A stretch of DNA of 45,571 nt, taken from the NCBI RefSeq assembly GCF_019295435.1, contig NZ_WEKL01000031.1, positions 10,313 through 55,883 of the forward strand. Reading direction: 5' to 3'. This DNA is from Aquimarina litoralis (lineage in GTDB: Bacteria; Bacteroidota; Bacteroidia; Flavobacteriales; Flavobacteriaceae). Below the pieces are notes generated by a model. It was not told the origin of the DNA. It did not search any database and worked only from the letters and a program-made list of their open reading frames with translations. A program made the position numbers and the translations under genes. Positions within the stretch are counted from its first letter, which is position 1, and each line of letters starts with the position of its first letter. Positions 1 through 8,451 of the stretch are shown here, one piece after another.

Positions 1-612
1 TATGCAGGCGTGGTAATATTTGGATTGGCATTGATGATTGTATTTTACTGTGTTTTGGTTTCTTTGATTACCAAAAAATCTCCATTTTGGTTCTTAAAGC
101 AAATTAGTCCGGCACAATTATTAGCATTTTCTACTAGTTCCAGTGCAGCTACTTTACCTGTTACTATGGAAAGGGTAGAAGAACATATAGGAGTAGATAA
201 AGAAGTATCAAGTTTTGTATTACCAGTTGGAGCTACCATTAATATGGATGGTACCAGCTTGTATCAGGCGGTAGCTTCCGTATTTATTATGCAAGTGCTG
301 TGGCCAGAAGGATTAACATTTAGTAATCAAATTACTATAGTGTTAACAGCACTATTAGCTTCTATCGGATCTGCGGCAGTTCCTGGCGCAGGAATGGTGA
401 TGTTGGTGATCGTATTAGAAGCCATCGGTTTCCCATCAGATAAACTCCCTATTGGGTTAGCACTAATTTTCGCAGTAGATCGTCCATTGGATATGTTGAG
501 AACTACGATCAATGTTACCGGAGATGCTACAGTTTCTATGATTGTAGCTAAATCGGTTGGTAAATTAGGAGATCCTAAGGTTAAAGATTGGGATGATCAC
601 TATCAAGCCTAA
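1..612 (+). CDS. Dicarboxylate/amino acid:cation symporter (SDF/DAACS family), C-terminal part
   Basis: The reading frame is open from base 1, so the gene begins before the window; about 203 C-terminal residues remain. Family hallmarks are in the right order: the serine-rich hairpin STSSSAATLP (fragment residues 44-53), NMDGT (81-85) of TM7, the second hairpin GSAAVPGAG (123-131) and the TM8 signature D160, D164, R167, N171, D175 (DRPLDMLRTT then NVTGD). In this family these residues bind the carboxylate substrate and coupling cations, so the protein should be an inner-membrane importer of glutamate, aspartate or C4-dicarboxylates. The exact substrate cannot be read from the fragment. No terminator is obvious before the next gene. 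Confidence 0.93.
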   Translation, partial: YAGVVIFGLALMIVFYCVLVSLITKKSPFWFLKQISPAQLLAFSTSSSAATLPVTMERVEEHIGVDKEVSSFVLPVGATINMDGTSLYQAVASVFIMQVLWPEGLTFSNQITIVLTALLASIGSAAVPGAGMVMLVIVLEAIGFPSDKLPIGLALIFAVDRPLDMLRTTINVTGDATVSMIVAKSVGKLGDPKVKDWDDHYQA

Positions 613-710
613 TTAATTCCACTTATTTGTTATACTTTTTCTAAAATTCGATACTTTTTCTCAATAAAAGTATTGGTAGTTTTACCTTTATCAAAAATTG
701 AGCAATTTGT

Positions 711-2156
711 ATGAATAGCAAGGAAAAGGTTTTTTTAGACGAATCTTTAAAAAAGGTATACAACCCAACAGATTTTAGAGAAATAGGTCACCAATTGGTA
801 GACATGCTTGCGGATCATTTAGAGCATGTACAAACTGATTCAGATTCGCCTGTAATTAGATTTAAAGATCCAGAAGAAGAACTATCCTATTGGAAGGACG
901 ACATGTCATCTGAAACTAATATGATGGATTTCTACAAAAAGATTCTTGATAGATCGATCCATGTGCATCATCCAGGTTATATGGGACATCAAGTTGCTGT
1001 CCCATCTGTTATCAGTAGTCTCTATGGATTAATGACAGATGTATTAAGCAATGGAACAGGAGTCTATGAAATGGGAATGGCTTCCAATGCGCTCGAAAGG
1101 ATTGTTACGGAGTTTGTTGCTAAAAAAATAGGATATGATACTAATGCTTCTGGGTTTCTAACTTCTGGAGGTACCTTAGCCAATTTAACTGCATTACTGG
1201 CTGCAAGAAGAGCAAAAGCACCAAATTTGGTTTGGGAAGAAGGACATCAGGAAAAATTGGCAGTTTTAGTTTCAGAAGAAGCACATTATTGTATCGATAG
1301 AGCAGCCAGAATACTTGGTTTTGGAAAAGAAGGGATTATAAAAGTTCCTACAAATGAATCATTTCAGATTGATGTTAGTGTATTACAAGAACATCTAGAT
1401 CAAGCTAAGCAAAATGGTTTAGTAGTGATAGCTTTGGTAGGATGTGCATCATCCACATCAACGGGTTCATATGATGATCTCAATGCATTAGCAAATTTTG
1501 CGGAAGAACATAACCTATGGTTTCACGTAGACGGAGCGCATGGTGGTGGAGTAGTTTTTTCTGAAAAATACAAGCATTTAGCAACAGGTATTGAAAAAGC
1601 AGATTCTGTAGTAATTGACTTTCACAAAATGCTATTGACTCCATCATTAAATACCGCTTTGTTATTTAAACAAAGTGAAGACTCGTATAAGACTTTTGAG
1701 CAAAGAGCTCAGTATTTATGGGATTCTCAACAATCTAGAGAATGGTACAATTCAGGTAAAAGAACCTTTGAATGTACAAAGTTAATGATGTCTTTAAAAG
1801 TATATGCTATTCTTAGAATGTATGGAGAAGATATTTTCGAGAAAAATATAGATCGATTGTATGATCTCGGAAGGGTATTTGCCCAAATACTTAAGAATAG
1901 AGCAGGTTTTGAGTTACTCTTAATGCCAGAAGCCAATATTGTGAATTTTAGATATGTAAACTTACCAAACAAAGATGTAAACGCATACAATTCTAAAATC
2001 AGGGAAGCGCTATTAAAATCAGGAAAGTTTTATATTGTACAGACAATGATAGGCGATCAACGATATCTTAGAATCTCCATTATGAATCCCTTAAGCACTG
2101 AAAATGATTTTGAAGCATTGTTGGATGAGATAGAAAATATTGCTCAAACTTTTTGA
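711..2156 (+). CDS. PLP-dependent group II amino acid decarboxylase
   Basis: A 481-residue cytoplasmic enzyme of the glutamate/aromatic-amino-acid/diaminobutyrate decarboxylase superfamily (PLP fold type I). The cofactor region is intact: TSGGTLANL (151-159) for phosphate binding, H192 stacking on the ring, HVDGAHGG (272-279) with Asp274 holding the pyridine nitrogen, and the Schiff-base lysine K306 in DFHKML. The N-terminal HHPGYMGHQ (86-94) is typical of substrate loops in the group. Length is normal. Substrate is uncertain: the motif variants (HKML rather than HKWL, DGAHGG rather than DAAYGG) fit a divergent Bacteroidota branch often annotated simply as pyridoxal-dependent decarboxylase. 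It lies 98 bp after the symporter on the same strand, so an import-plus-decarboxylation link is possible but unproven. Confidence 0.88.
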   Translation: MNSKEKVFLDESLKKVYNPTDFREIGHQLVDMLADHLEHVQTDSDSPVIRFKDPEEELSYWKDDMSSETNMMDFYKKILDRSIHVHHPGYMGHQVAVPSVISSLYGLMTDVLSNGTGVYEMGMASNALERIVTEFVAKKIGYDTNASGFLTSGGTLANLTALLAARRAKAPNLVWEEGHQEKLAVLVSEEAHYCIDRAARILGFGKEGIIKVPTNESFQIDVSVLQEHLDQAKQNGLVVIALVGCASSTSTGSYDDLNALANFAEEHNLWFHVDGAHGGGVVFSEKYKHLATGIEKADSVVIDFHKMLLTPSLNTALLFKQSEDSYKTFEQRAQYLWDSQQSREWYNSGKRTFECTKLMMSLKVYAILRMYGEDIFEKNIDRLYDLGRVFAQILKNRAGFELLLMPEANIVNFRYVNLPNKDVNAYNSKIREALLKSGKFYIVQTMIGDQRYLRISIMNPLSTENDFEALLDEIENIAQTF

Positions 2157-2234
2157 TAGCGCCTACTTTTCTTCAAGACGCAACCAATATAGAAAAATTA
2201 CGTCTTAATAGTATAATCACTAAAATTAAGACTT

Positions 2235-2639
2235 ATGAGATATCTATGTGTTATACTATTTTCTATCATGTTAATAGGTTGTAGTAATGATGATGATAAC
2301 AATAACAATACGGTAAATACTGAACAAATACAGGGAAAATGGAGTTTGGTAAATGTTTCTGGTGGATTTGCTGGGGTTGATCAAGATATCGAGAAAGGTC
2401 TTATTGAATGGGACTTTAATAGTGATACGGGAATGGTAACCATTACCAATACGATTACAGATTCATCATTTAATACCATATTACCTTCTGGTATGTATAG
2501 CTATAGTATTTCTGCTCCTGCAGATGCTGATGATCTTATCGTAAATGACGTTAACTTAGGTAGAATTAATTTTGAAAATACTTCTTTTACTGTGCAGGAA
2601 ACGCTGGTGGATGGTTTTACATTTCGTTTTGAGCGATAG
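2235..2639 (+). CDS. Small surface lipoprotein, lipocalin-like
   Basis: 134 residues beginning with a lipoprotein signal ending LIGC (Cys16), followed by SNDDDNN. An acidic run directly after the lipidated Cys resembles the flavobacterial lipoprotein export signal, so a surface location is likely. The mature part starts QGKWSLVNVSGG and continues with short alternating hydrophobic strands, the pattern of lipocalin-like Bacteroidota lipoproteins; ligand unknown. A 7-bp inverted repeat (TCTTAAT at 2203-2209, ATTAAGA at 2225-2231) ends three bases before the ATG and could mask the start. A strong terminator follows. Similar in design to the lipoprotein at 6811. Confidence 0.8.
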   Translation: MRYLCVILFSIMLIGCSNDDDNNNNTVNTEQIQGKWSLVNVSGGFAGVDQDIEKGLIEWDFNSDTGMVTITNTITDSSFNTILPSGMYSYSISAPADADDLIVNDVNLGRINFENTSFTVQETLVDGFTFRFER

Positions 2640-2681
2640 TACTAAAGAACAGTTATATATTGACTTGATATAAATCATATC

Positions 2682-2715
2682 AAAAAAATGAGCCTAATCA
2701 GGCTCATTTTTTTTA
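2682..2715 (+). terminator. Rho-independent terminator, bidirectional shape
   Basis: Perfect 8-bp stem ATGAGCCT / AGGCTCAT (2688-2695, 2700-2707) with loop AATC. It is flanked by an A-run on the left and a run of eight T on the right. It ends the lipoprotein transcript and could also stop transcription from the other side. Confidence 0.9.
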
Positions 2716-2818
2716 AAATATCATAGGTGTTTCTACCTGTTTATGGATTATTGAGGAAACGTTTATTGCTTTGATTTTTAGTATTTTAGGTCTATTTAGA
2801 GCTTGCCCATAATAAAAA

Positions 2819-2865
2819 AGGGGGAAAACCCCTATATGAATTCTAGCTAAAGTCCCCTTACTTTG
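2819..2865 (+). promoter_or_regulatory. Candidate operator plus promoter of mini-gene 2924
   Basis: GGGG-AAAA-CCCC inverted repeat (2821-2832) followed 31 bp from its centre by TTACTTTG (2858-2865), close to the Bacteroidota -7 consensus TAnnTTTG. Spacing matches the operator/promoter blocks at 27966, 32079, 37892, 38254 and 41521. The mini-gene ATG is at 2924. Inference from pattern only. Confidence 0.4.
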
Positions 2866-2923
2866 TCTCAGATATAAATATACTTTTGAACCACACATAA
2901 AATAAACCTTAAATTAACTCATT

Positions 2924-3103
2924 ATGAAAAGGCTTTTTCTACCCTTAGCTCTAATCTCATTTGCAGTCGTATGTTTAAGTATTGTACATATAGACAACGT
3001 AAACAAATTAGATAAGAAATATAATCAACTAAGAGAGAAACATCAATTTGATGATCAAAATAAAACAGAGATAACAACCATTGAGCAACCGAATCAGAAA
3101 TGA
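2924..3103 (+). CDS. Mini membrane-anchored protein, copy 1
   Basis: A 59-residue protein: one N-terminal hydrophobic segment (residues about 4-21, LFLPLALISFAVVCLSIV), then the polar stretch HIDNVNKLDKK and a charged, Gln/Lys-rich tail. The same N-terminal design and the signature VHxDNxNKL recur in the protein at 3448, so two related genes sit 344 bp apart, which argues strongly for real coding despite the size. A possible promoter lies upstream and a terminator at 3211. The protein is probably a single-pass inner-membrane protein with its tail outside the cytoplasm. No known family is recognised; function unknown. Confidence 0.65.
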   Translation: MKRLFLPLALISFAVVCLSIVHIDNVNKLDKKYNQLREKHQFDDQNKTEITTIEQPNQK

Positions 3104-3185
3104 ACGGTTTCTCAAGATTCGTTACAAACTAATAAACAAAAGGGAACCAATATTTCAGAATTGGAGGAATAAAAGGAAAATAATA

Positions 3186-3205
3186 AAAGTAACGGATAAC
3201 CACCA
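3186..3205. repeat. 20-bp exact copy of part of the DCC gene (relic)
   Basis: This 20-mer is identical to 3744-3763 inside the DCC-family gene on the minus strand, where it encodes the GGYPLL stretch. Read on the minus strand, flanking bases are also partly similar (GGYPLLLLF here, GGYPLLSVF in the gene). The likely explanation is a decayed second DCC copy left by a tandem duplication that also produced the two mini-genes. Confidence 0.5.
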
Positions 3206-3210
3206 AAATG

Positions 3211-3244
3211 CTGCCTTACTAGCCAATAGTAGGGCAGTTTTTTA
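3211..3244 (+). terminator. Rho-independent terminator after mini-gene copy 1
   Basis: 10-bp stem CTGCCTTACT / AGTAGGGCAG (one G-T wobble), 7-base loop, then six T. It lies 107 bp after the stop of the mini-gene at 2924. The rest of the gap to 3448 holds short inverted repeats such as CTGTC-TAC-GACAG but no supported gene. Confidence 0.85.
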
Positions 3245-3447
3245 TTGGTAATTATGGGAATTTTCAAAGATTTTCGAAAATTTTCAAAGTAACAATTCAC
3301 TAGATGTAAACGAATTCTAATTGAATGCCTACGAATTCTAGAATACCTACTGTCTACGACAGTAATCATAATTACTTTTAAACCGTAAATAAAGGATGGT
3401 CTTTTTTTTGCTCCCAAATTATTTTAACCCAAAATAAAATAGATAGT

Positions 3448-3585
3448 ATGAAGCAATTGTTATTACCGGTGGTCCTTATATGTTTTGCAATATGTTGCTT
3501 AGGATTTGTACATATGGACAATATAAATAAACTGGAAGAAGAGACAAGTAAAATTGAAAAAGCTAACAATCAAACTATATTATAA
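3448..3585 (+). CDS. Mini membrane-anchored protein, copy 2
   Basis: 45 residues. Residues 3-21 are hydrophobic (QLLLPVVLICFAICCLGFV), then HMDNINKLEEE and a short Lys/Asn tail. It matches the 59-residue protein at 2924 across the N-terminal 30 positions (LxLPxxLIxFAxxxLxxVHxDNxNKL), so the pair are paralogues. It converges with the DCC-family gene, whose stop is 21 bp away. The tail is shorter and diverged compared with copy 1. Function unknown; a small single-pass membrane peptide is the only safe reading. Confidence 0.6.
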   Translation: MKQLLLPVVLICFAICCLGFVHMDNINKLEEETSKIEKANNQTIL

Positions 3586-3606
3586 ATTGGAATACCTATA
3601 ACCAAT

Positions 3607-4017
3607 TTAATCAATAAAAAGAGCTTTAAGCTCGGGAGTTGGGATTACACAATTATCTCTTTTACCAAACCATTTATATCTGTTTTTAGCAATAAAATCA
3701 TACACCCAATCTCTTAAGAATTTAGGTAAGATTAAAAAAACAGAAAGTAACGGATAACCACCAGACAGCTGCTTTGCAATTTGTAGAGCAGCTGTTGATT
3801 TATGATAATAACCCTCATCGGGTTCGATCAACAGAATAGTATCCAATTGAGAAGTATCTACACCTCTTTCAGCGGCTAATTGTTTACCAATTTCACTTTG
3901 TAGCGAAGCGTACCGAAATACATCATTTTTATCTCTTTTGATAATAAAATTGACAGCTCCATTACATAAATTACATACTCCGTCAAATAGTATGATCTTT
4001 TTCCCTTCTATATTCAT
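3607..4017 (-). CDS. Thiol-disulfide oxidoreductase DCC family protein (DUF393)
   Basis: 136 residues from the chosen start, with the family signature FDGVCNLCNG: Asp12, Cys15 and Cys18 form the DxxCxxC motif that names the family. Length is typical. A frame extension to an ATG at 4032 exists (five more residues, MYLCY), but TATCTTTG, a good -7 box, lies at 4020-4027 between the two ATGs, so the inner ATG is preferred. DCC proteins are predicted thiol-disulfide oxidoreductases; their substrates are not well established. A 20-bp piece of this gene is repeated at 3186-3205. Confidence 0.85.
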   Translation of the reverse strand: MNIEGKKIILFDGVCNLCNGAVNFIIKRDKNDVFRYASLQSEIGKQLAAERGVDTSQLDTILLIEPDEGYYHKSTAALQIAKQLSGGYPLLSVFLILPKFLRDWVYDFIAKNRYKWFGKRDNCVIPTPELKALFID

Positions 4018-4082
4018 ATAGCAAAGATACATACCAATGCTGAAATCTACATTAGAATTATCATTTTGTTAAGAACACATGA

Positions 4083-4898
4083 TTACTTTATAATCACAGA
4101 ATCAATTACTTGTTTGGTAGTAATCTGTAGATTTTTAGGAAGTTTATTATCCTTTGGCAATACAGCAAGATAACGATCATTATTAGAATCAAAGACTTGC
4201 TTAAATATTGGGTCTTCCAGCTCGAGCATATCACATATTTCTGTAATCAAATCCAAATGATAGATAAGATCAGTACTTCCTAAATGAAATATTCCTTTCT
4301 TATCTCTATTAATGATATAGTGCAATTGCTGTGTCAATTTGGAAATTGAAGTTGCATTGATAATTACATTCGGAAAGACTTCAATAGATGCTTTAAGATC
4401 ATATAATGTTTTAATTTCCTGCACACGAGGTGTGTTTGCTCCAAAAATCATAGGAACCCTAGCAATTACGTATTTTTCCGTTGGTAATCGCATTAATGCA
4501 TTCTCTATTTTGATCTTAAACTTGCCAAATACACTTTCACTTAGTGTTTTATCATGTTCATACGATGGGTAATTACTAAAAGTATCAAATACATTCGCGC
4601 TTGACATAAAAATGAGCCTAGCTTTATTTCTTTGTAGCCAACTAATGATTCTGTAATGTGCATCGATTTGAGAATTAAAATTTCCTCGGATAGCAGAAAC
4701 AATAATCGTTGGTTTTAGATTATCCAACAAAATAGAGATATCCTCAAGCTCCATATCATATTGAAAAAATTTTTGATTCTTTTCATAAAAAGTATTGTCC
4801 GTACGGTATGTACCGTAGGTATCAAAATAGGAATTCAACTCCTTATAAAGGGCATTACCTATGAATCCACTAGCTCCTATGATTAAAACCTTTTTCAA
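4083..4898 (-). CDS. NAD(P)-dependent epimerase/reductase, extended SDR (RmlD-like)
   Basis: 271 residues. The Rossmann motif GASGFIG (8-14) starts the protein; the catalytic set is visible as S100 (FMSSANVF) and Y113-x-x-x-K117 (YEHDK). The overall order, with a short C-terminal part, resembles dTDP-4-dehydrorhamnose reductase-like and sugar-nucleotide epimerase proteins, but the specific sugar cannot be told. Soluble, cytoplasmic. It sits between gcvT and the DCC gene on the same strand; a strong terminator at 4913-4965 separates it from gcvT, so it probably has its own promoter in a short gap. Confidence 0.82.
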   Translation of the reverse strand: MKKVLIIGASGFIGNALYKELNSYFDTYGTYRTDNTFYEKNQKFFQYDMELEDISILLDNLKPTIIVSAIRGNFNSQIDAHYRIISWLQRNKARLIFMSSANVFDTFSNYPSYEHDKTLSESVFGKFKIKIENALMRLPTEKYVIARVPMIFGANTPRVQEIKTLYDLKASIEVFPNVIINATSISKLTQQLHYIINRDKKGIFHLGSTDLIYHLDLITEICDMLELEDPIFKQVFDSNNDRYLAVLPKDNKLPKNLQITTKQVIDSVIIK

Positions 4899-4912
4899 TA
4901 GTATTAGATGCT

Positions 4913-4965
4913 AAAAAAGTTAAGTTCCAGAGATCACTATTCTCTGTAATCCTGAAACTTAACTT
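4913..4965 (-). terminator. Rho-independent terminator after gcvT
   Basis: Perfect 10-bp outer stem (4917-4926 with 4956-4965) and a perfect 6-bp inner stem CAGAGA/TCTCTG. On the minus strand it is followed by six T. It lies between the gcvT stop and the epimerase ATG. Confidence 0.85.
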
Positions 4966-4989
4966 ACGCTTTATTATTGTTATAAAAAA

Positions 4990-6072
4990 CTATCCCTTGT
5001 AAAAAGGTAATTTAACTACCGTTGCTGGAATAGCTTTTTTACGTACTTGAATATTAATTTTACTTCCTGGCGAAGCAAAAACTTTAGGAACATATCCTAA
5101 ACCAATTCCTTTTCCTAAGGAAGGAGACATTGTTCCCGACGTAACAATTCCAATGGTATTTCCATTCCCATCTACGATATCATAGTCATGTCTAGGAATT
5201 CCTCTTTCATCTAGTTCAAATCCTACCAATTTTCGTTCTGCTCCACGTTCTTTTTCTTTTGCTAATTCGTCAGCATTGATAAAATCTTTCGAAAACTTAG
5301 TAATCCAGCTTAAACCCGCTTCAATAGGAGAGGTTTTATCATTAATATCATTTCCATATAAGCAATATCCCATTTCTAATCGTAAGGTATCGCGAGCAGC
5401 AAGACCAATTGGTTTAATATCAAAATCAGCTCCAGCTTCAAATACTTTATCCCAAACTTGCTGTACTTCAGAATTTTTACAATAGATTTCGAAACCACCA
5501 CTTCCAGTATATCCAGTAGCTGAGATGATCACATGCTCAACTCCAGCAAAATCAGCAACCTCAAAAGTATAGAACTTTAATGCTTCTAAATCAACAGAAG
5601 TTAATGACTGCATTGCTTTTGCAGCTTTTGGTCCTTGAATAGCCAATAAAGAATAATTTTCAGACAAATCACGCATTTCAGCATTCATGGTGTTATGACT
5701 TTGAATCCAATCCCAGTCCTTTTGAATATTAGAAGCGTTTACCACTAATAAATACTTTTCTTCTCCAAGTCTATAAACGATTAAATCGTCTACAATACCA
5801 CCTTTGTCATTTGGCAAGCAACTATATTGTGCTTTTCCATCTACCAATTTAGACGCGTCATTTGATGTTACCTTTTGGATAAGCTCTAAGGCATTTGGAC
5901 CTGTAATTAGAAACTCTCCCATATGAGAAACATCAAAAACACCTACACCATTTCGAACCGTTTCATGTTCGATATTCACTCCTTCATAAGATACTGGCAT
6001 ATTATAACCAGCAAATGGTACCATTTTAGCTCCTAACGCTTGGTGAGTTTCAGTTAGTGCAGTATTTTTCAT
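4990..6072 (-). CDS. gcvT: Aminomethyltransferase, glycine cleavage system T protein
   Basis: 360 residues, the usual GcvT length. It moves the aminomethyl carbon from lipoylated GcvH to tetrahydrofolate, giving methylene-THF and ammonia. Visible family blocks: [12 protein letters not shown] near the N-terminus, [20 protein letters not shown] in the folate-binding region, SPIEAGLSW, and the C-terminal barrel with [21 protein letters not shown]. The frame extends upstream to 6141 by 23 residues, but that part has no family match and covers the predicted promoter (6111-6141), so the ATG at 6070-6072 ([11 protein letters not shown]) is chosen. No gcvH or gcvP is adjacent. Monocistronic by context. 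Confidence 0.96.
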   Translation of the reverse strand: MKNTALTETHQALGAKMVPFAGYNMPVSYEGVNIEHETVRNGVGVFDVSHMGEFLITGPNALELIQKVTSNDASKLVDGKAQYSCLPNDKGGIVDDLIVYRLGEEKYLLVVNASNIQKDWDWIQSHNTMNAEMRDLSENYSLLAIQGPKAAKAMQSLTSVDLEALKFYTFEVADFAGVEHVIISATGYTGSGGFEIYCKNSEVQQVWDKVFEAGADFDIKPIGLAARDTLRLEMGYCLYGNDINDKTSPIEAGLSWITKFSKDFINADELAKEKERGAERKLVGFELDERGIPRHDYDIVDGNGNTIGIVTSGTMSPSLGKGIGLGYVPKVFASPGSKINIQVRKKAIPATVVKLPFYKG

Positions 6073-6110
6073 AATGAATGAATTAGTAAAATTAGAAATC
6101 AAATTGACGC

Positions 6111-6141
6111 CGAAAGTAAAAAACTTTGTGCTTGTAAACAA
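6111..6141 (-). promoter_or_regulatory. Predicted gcvT promoter
   Basis: Minus-strand TTG (6139-6141) and TACTTTCG (6111-6118) separated by 20 bp, close to the Bacteroidota primary-sigma pattern TTG-N17-23-TAnnTTTG. It lies 39-69 bp before the chosen gcvT ATG. It argues against the longer reading frame. Confidence 0.5.
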
Positions 6142-6271
6142 TGCTTTTAGATGATAAATTGTTAACTTTTTCCTAATCTAAATCCTATTTATTGAGAATA
6201 TGATAATACTGGTGATGATCCTATTTGTTTTTTAATAACTTTATGAACTGTCACATATTAAACCATATACA

Positions 6272-6685
6272 ATGTCTGCTGGATATTCTGGAACTCCGTT
6301 AGCTAAAAAATTAGGGATTAAAACGGGAAATACAATACTGTTGTATAATGCGCCCGATCATTATTGGGATTTGTTTTCTGATACTCCAGATGATTTGAAA
6401 GAGCTTCATGATATTGTAAAGGAAGAAGCAGATTTTATCCACATTTTTTGTAAAACTAAAGAAGAACTAGAAAAAGTAATTCCTGAATACAAAATAGGAT
6501 TAAAAAAAACAGGAATGCTATGGGTAAGTTGGCCTAAAGGAGCTTCTAAAATACCAACGTATCTAAAAAGAGATTACATCAGAACGTTTGTACTACAAAA
6601 TGGACTAGTAGATATAAAAGTCGCCGCAGTGGATGAAGATTGGAGTGGTTTGAAGTTTGTATACAGAATAGCCGATCGGAAGTAA
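6272..6685 (+). CDS. DUF3052 family protein
   Basis: 137 residues beginning SAGYSGTPLAKKLGIKTG, the signature start of DUF3052 proteins, with LWVSWPKGASK (82-92) in the middle and a C-terminal VDEDWSGLKFVYR that also fits. Small soluble protein, no signal or membrane segment. The family is widespread and uncharacterised. Divergent from gcvT with about 200 bp between the two starts; no obvious operon partner. Confidence 0.85.
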   Translation: MSAGYSGTPLAKKLGIKTGNTILLYNAPDHYWDLFSDTPDDLKELHDIVKEEADFIHIFCKTKEELEKVIPEYKIGLKKTGMLWVSWPKGASKIPTYLKRDYIRTFVLQNGLVDIKVAAVDEDWSGLKFVYRIADRK

Positions 6686-6810
6686 GATGTTTTTTAATAA
6701 AAAAAATATTTAAGCCGACTAATAAGCAATGTCTAATTCATCGTTTTTCAATTTTAAAAGCAACCATTTGTTCGTTTTAGTATCTACATAACAAACGTAA
6801 AAATATAGCA

Positions 6811-7212
6811 ATGAAAAAGTATGTCGTTCTCTTAGTAATTCCTTTTTTGATGTTAAGTGCTTGTAGCAATGATGATGATAATGGTATAGAAAATCCAGAT
6901 TTGTTGGGAAAATGGCGGTTGATTGAGCAATTGGTTGATCCTGGAGATGGTAGTGGTACTTTTCAGACAGTATCTAGCAATCAGGAGTTGGAATTTCTTG
7001 CAGAAGGGGTCCTTCAGGTTTCTAATGGAAGTCTATGTTCCCTATCAGTAGATACTGAAGGAAATAGCACAGAAAGTTATTCCTTGGATGAAGGAAAAAT
7101 TACGGCGGATTGTAATAATTTTATTGGTATTAGTTTTGAGATTAAAGAAGGTAGATTGTTTCTATATTTTTCTTGTATAGAAGGATGTGCCCAAAAATAT
7201 CAGAAAATCTAA
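6811..7212 (+). CDS. Small surface lipoprotein, lipocalin-like
   Basis: 133 residues. The signal peptide ends LSAC (Cys18) and is followed by SNDDDNG, the acidic stretch that flavobacteria use for surface export of lipoproteins. The mature chain begins LLGKWRLIEQLVDPGDGSG, a GxW entry strand typical of lipocalin-like lipoproteins, and holds several Cys in the second half (CSLS, DCNN, SCIEGC). Same design as the protein at 2235 but not a close copy. It converges with the gene at 7209 with a 4-base overlap of the two ends. Ligand unknown. Confidence 0.78.
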   Translation: MKKYVVLLVIPFLMLSACSNDDDNGIENPDLLGKWRLIEQLVDPGDGSGTFQTVSSNQELEFLAEGVLQVSNGSLCSLSVDTEGNSTESYSLDEGKITADCNNFIGISFEIKEGRLFLYFSCIEGCAQKYQKI

Positions 7213-7838
7213 TGTATTTGTATGTATTTTAAGATACGTACTAAAATTAGTGTGATCGCAGTTAGTATCGTAACTATTGTACCTATTTTTTTCCACTTTT
7301 TAACCTTTTCTGGATCTCCAAATCCAATAGGTTTTTGAACATATAATCCGTTGGGAATATTTAAAGACGCAATTTTAGTAAATAAGTCATCAATAGTCAT
7401 TTTACCTCTTAAAAAATCTATGAAAATTGGATTTTTTCTTATAAGATCATGATTTCCTTTTTGTTTGATAATGAGATACTCATCACATTTAAAAATATAG
7501 GTTTCTAGGCTTTGCAGCGCTACCAAATTAATAGATTGTTTAGCGACTTCTTGCTCTGTGTGTAATGTAAAGTTTCCAATGGTTCTCTGTACCGGTAGCG
7601 AGTCTTTTTGTTCAAAAGGTTGATCTTCTAGCGCTTTTTGAATATTCCCTTTTATGATTTGCAGTTCACCAATGGCCAATTGCCCAGATCCACCAAAATT
7701 TAATAAATAGGTTTTGAGATACAGATGTTTTTCATGATTTTCTGCAATGAGTTCATCTTCTTTTTCTACGGTCAATGAAAGCCCGATAGAAGCTATTTGT
7801 TCCTTAAAAACTTTTCTGAATTTATTGAGTAGTAACAT
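7209..7838 (-). CDS. Hypothetical protein with one C-terminal membrane segment
   Basis: 209 residues, no signal peptide. Mostly polar, mixed alpha/beta N-terminal part with FGGSGQLAIGELQIIKG (48-64), then a single hydrophobic segment at about residues 186-203 (IGTIVTILTAITLILVRI) and a very short tail. That is the layout of a tail-anchored inner-membrane protein with a cytoplasmic body. No family recognised. It converges with the lipoprotein at 6811. Confidence 0.7.
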   Translation of the reverse strand: MLLLNKFRKVFKEQIASIGLSLTVEKEDELIAENHEKHLYLKTYLLNFGGSGQLAIGELQIIKGNIQKALEDQPFEQKDSLPVQRTIGNFTLHTEQEVAKQSINLVALQSLETYIFKCDEYLIIKQKGNHDLIRKNPIFIDFLRGKMTIDDLFTKIASLNIPNGLYVQKPIGFGDPEKVKKWKKIGTIVTILTAITLILVRILKYIQIH

Positions 7839-7886
7839 ATCGTTTTAATATTAGCTATATGACTTTTTATTTCTTTATAAGACTAA

Positions 7887-7916
7887 CAAATCCTGCTCTA
7901 ATAAGAACAGGATTTG
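7887..7916 (-). terminator. Hairpin after lipoprotein 7969, possible terminator
   Basis: Perfect 9-bp stem CAAATCCTG / CAGGATTTG with a 12-base loop. It lies just downstream (minus strand) of the lipoprotein stop. There is no clean T-run, only a T-rich stretch, so the terminator role is moderate. Confidence 0.45.
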
Positions 7917-7968
7917 CTTCAATAACCCCCATCAATTATGATAACTAAACTTAATAGGTCCTAAACGA

Positions 7969-8397
7969 TTATTGCATTAGCTTTTTAGAAAGCTCCTGTA
8001 ATTCAGCTGACTTAGCCATCATATAATCATTTAGCTTTTTAACATCATCTCCAGAAAGATTACCCATAACTTCCTGAGCTTTGGTTCCAAGCTCTTGACC
8101 TTTTTGACCTAAAGAAGCGAAAGCTGTCATATCTTTACTTTCTACAACTTTTTTGTATTCTTCGATGTAAGCTTCATAAGAATCTACATACTCCTGAACT
8201 TTTTGGTCACTAAAGCTTGGTACACCATCAGATGATGCTGCTTTGTCATCACTGCTTTTTTCTTCGGTTTTTTCTTCTGTCTTTACTTCTTCTGTTTTGT
8301 CAGCGGTATCAGAGGTATCCGATTTAGTTTCGTTTTTGCAAGAAGTAGCAAACAGAACAGCAATAATTAATGCGAAATTTAAAATGGTTTTTTTCAT
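7969..8397 (-). CDS. Lipoprotein with acidic linker and helical C-terminal domain
   Basis: 142 residues. Signal peptide ends FATSC (Cys20). Residues 22-58 are a low-complexity linker of K, E, D, T and S, which keeps the rest away from the membrane. Residues 60-142 look all-helical, with heptad-like hydrophobics (VQEYVDSYEAYIEEYKKVV and the final AKSAELQELSKKL). Likely a periplasmic or outer-membrane-attached small helical protein; no known function. A clean -7 box (TATATTTG) is found upstream at 8444-8451, giving a leader of about 45 bases. Confidence 0.75.
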   Translation of the reverse strand: MKKTILNFALIIAVLFATSCKNETKSDTSDTADKTEEVKTEEKTEEKSSDDKAASSDGVPSFSDQKVQEYVDSYEAYIEEYKKVVESKDMTAFASLGQKGQELGTKAQEVMGNLSGDDVKKLNDYMMAKSAELQELSKKLMQ

Positions 8398-8443
8398 GAT
8401 TTTTATATAAGTGTTAATTAATCGATTAGTTTTAATTACATCA

Positions 8444-8451
8444 CAAATATA
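8444..8451 (-). promoter_or_regulatory. -7 box of lipoprotein 7969
   Basis: TATATTTG on the minus strand is a full match to TAnnTTTG and lies 46 bp before the ATG. The -33 element is not clear. Further upstream a perfect CCCTG-TTTT-CAGGG inverted repeat sits at 8498-8511, about 53 bp from the box. Confidence 0.5.

Noticed and set aside
3112-3569. Two minus-strand frames opposite the mini-gene region
   Set aside because: They cover a terminator and mini-gene copy 2. Only the GGYPLL part is meaningful, explained as a DCC relic.
6073-6141. N-terminal extension of gcvT
   Set aside because: No family similarity and it covers the predicted promoter.
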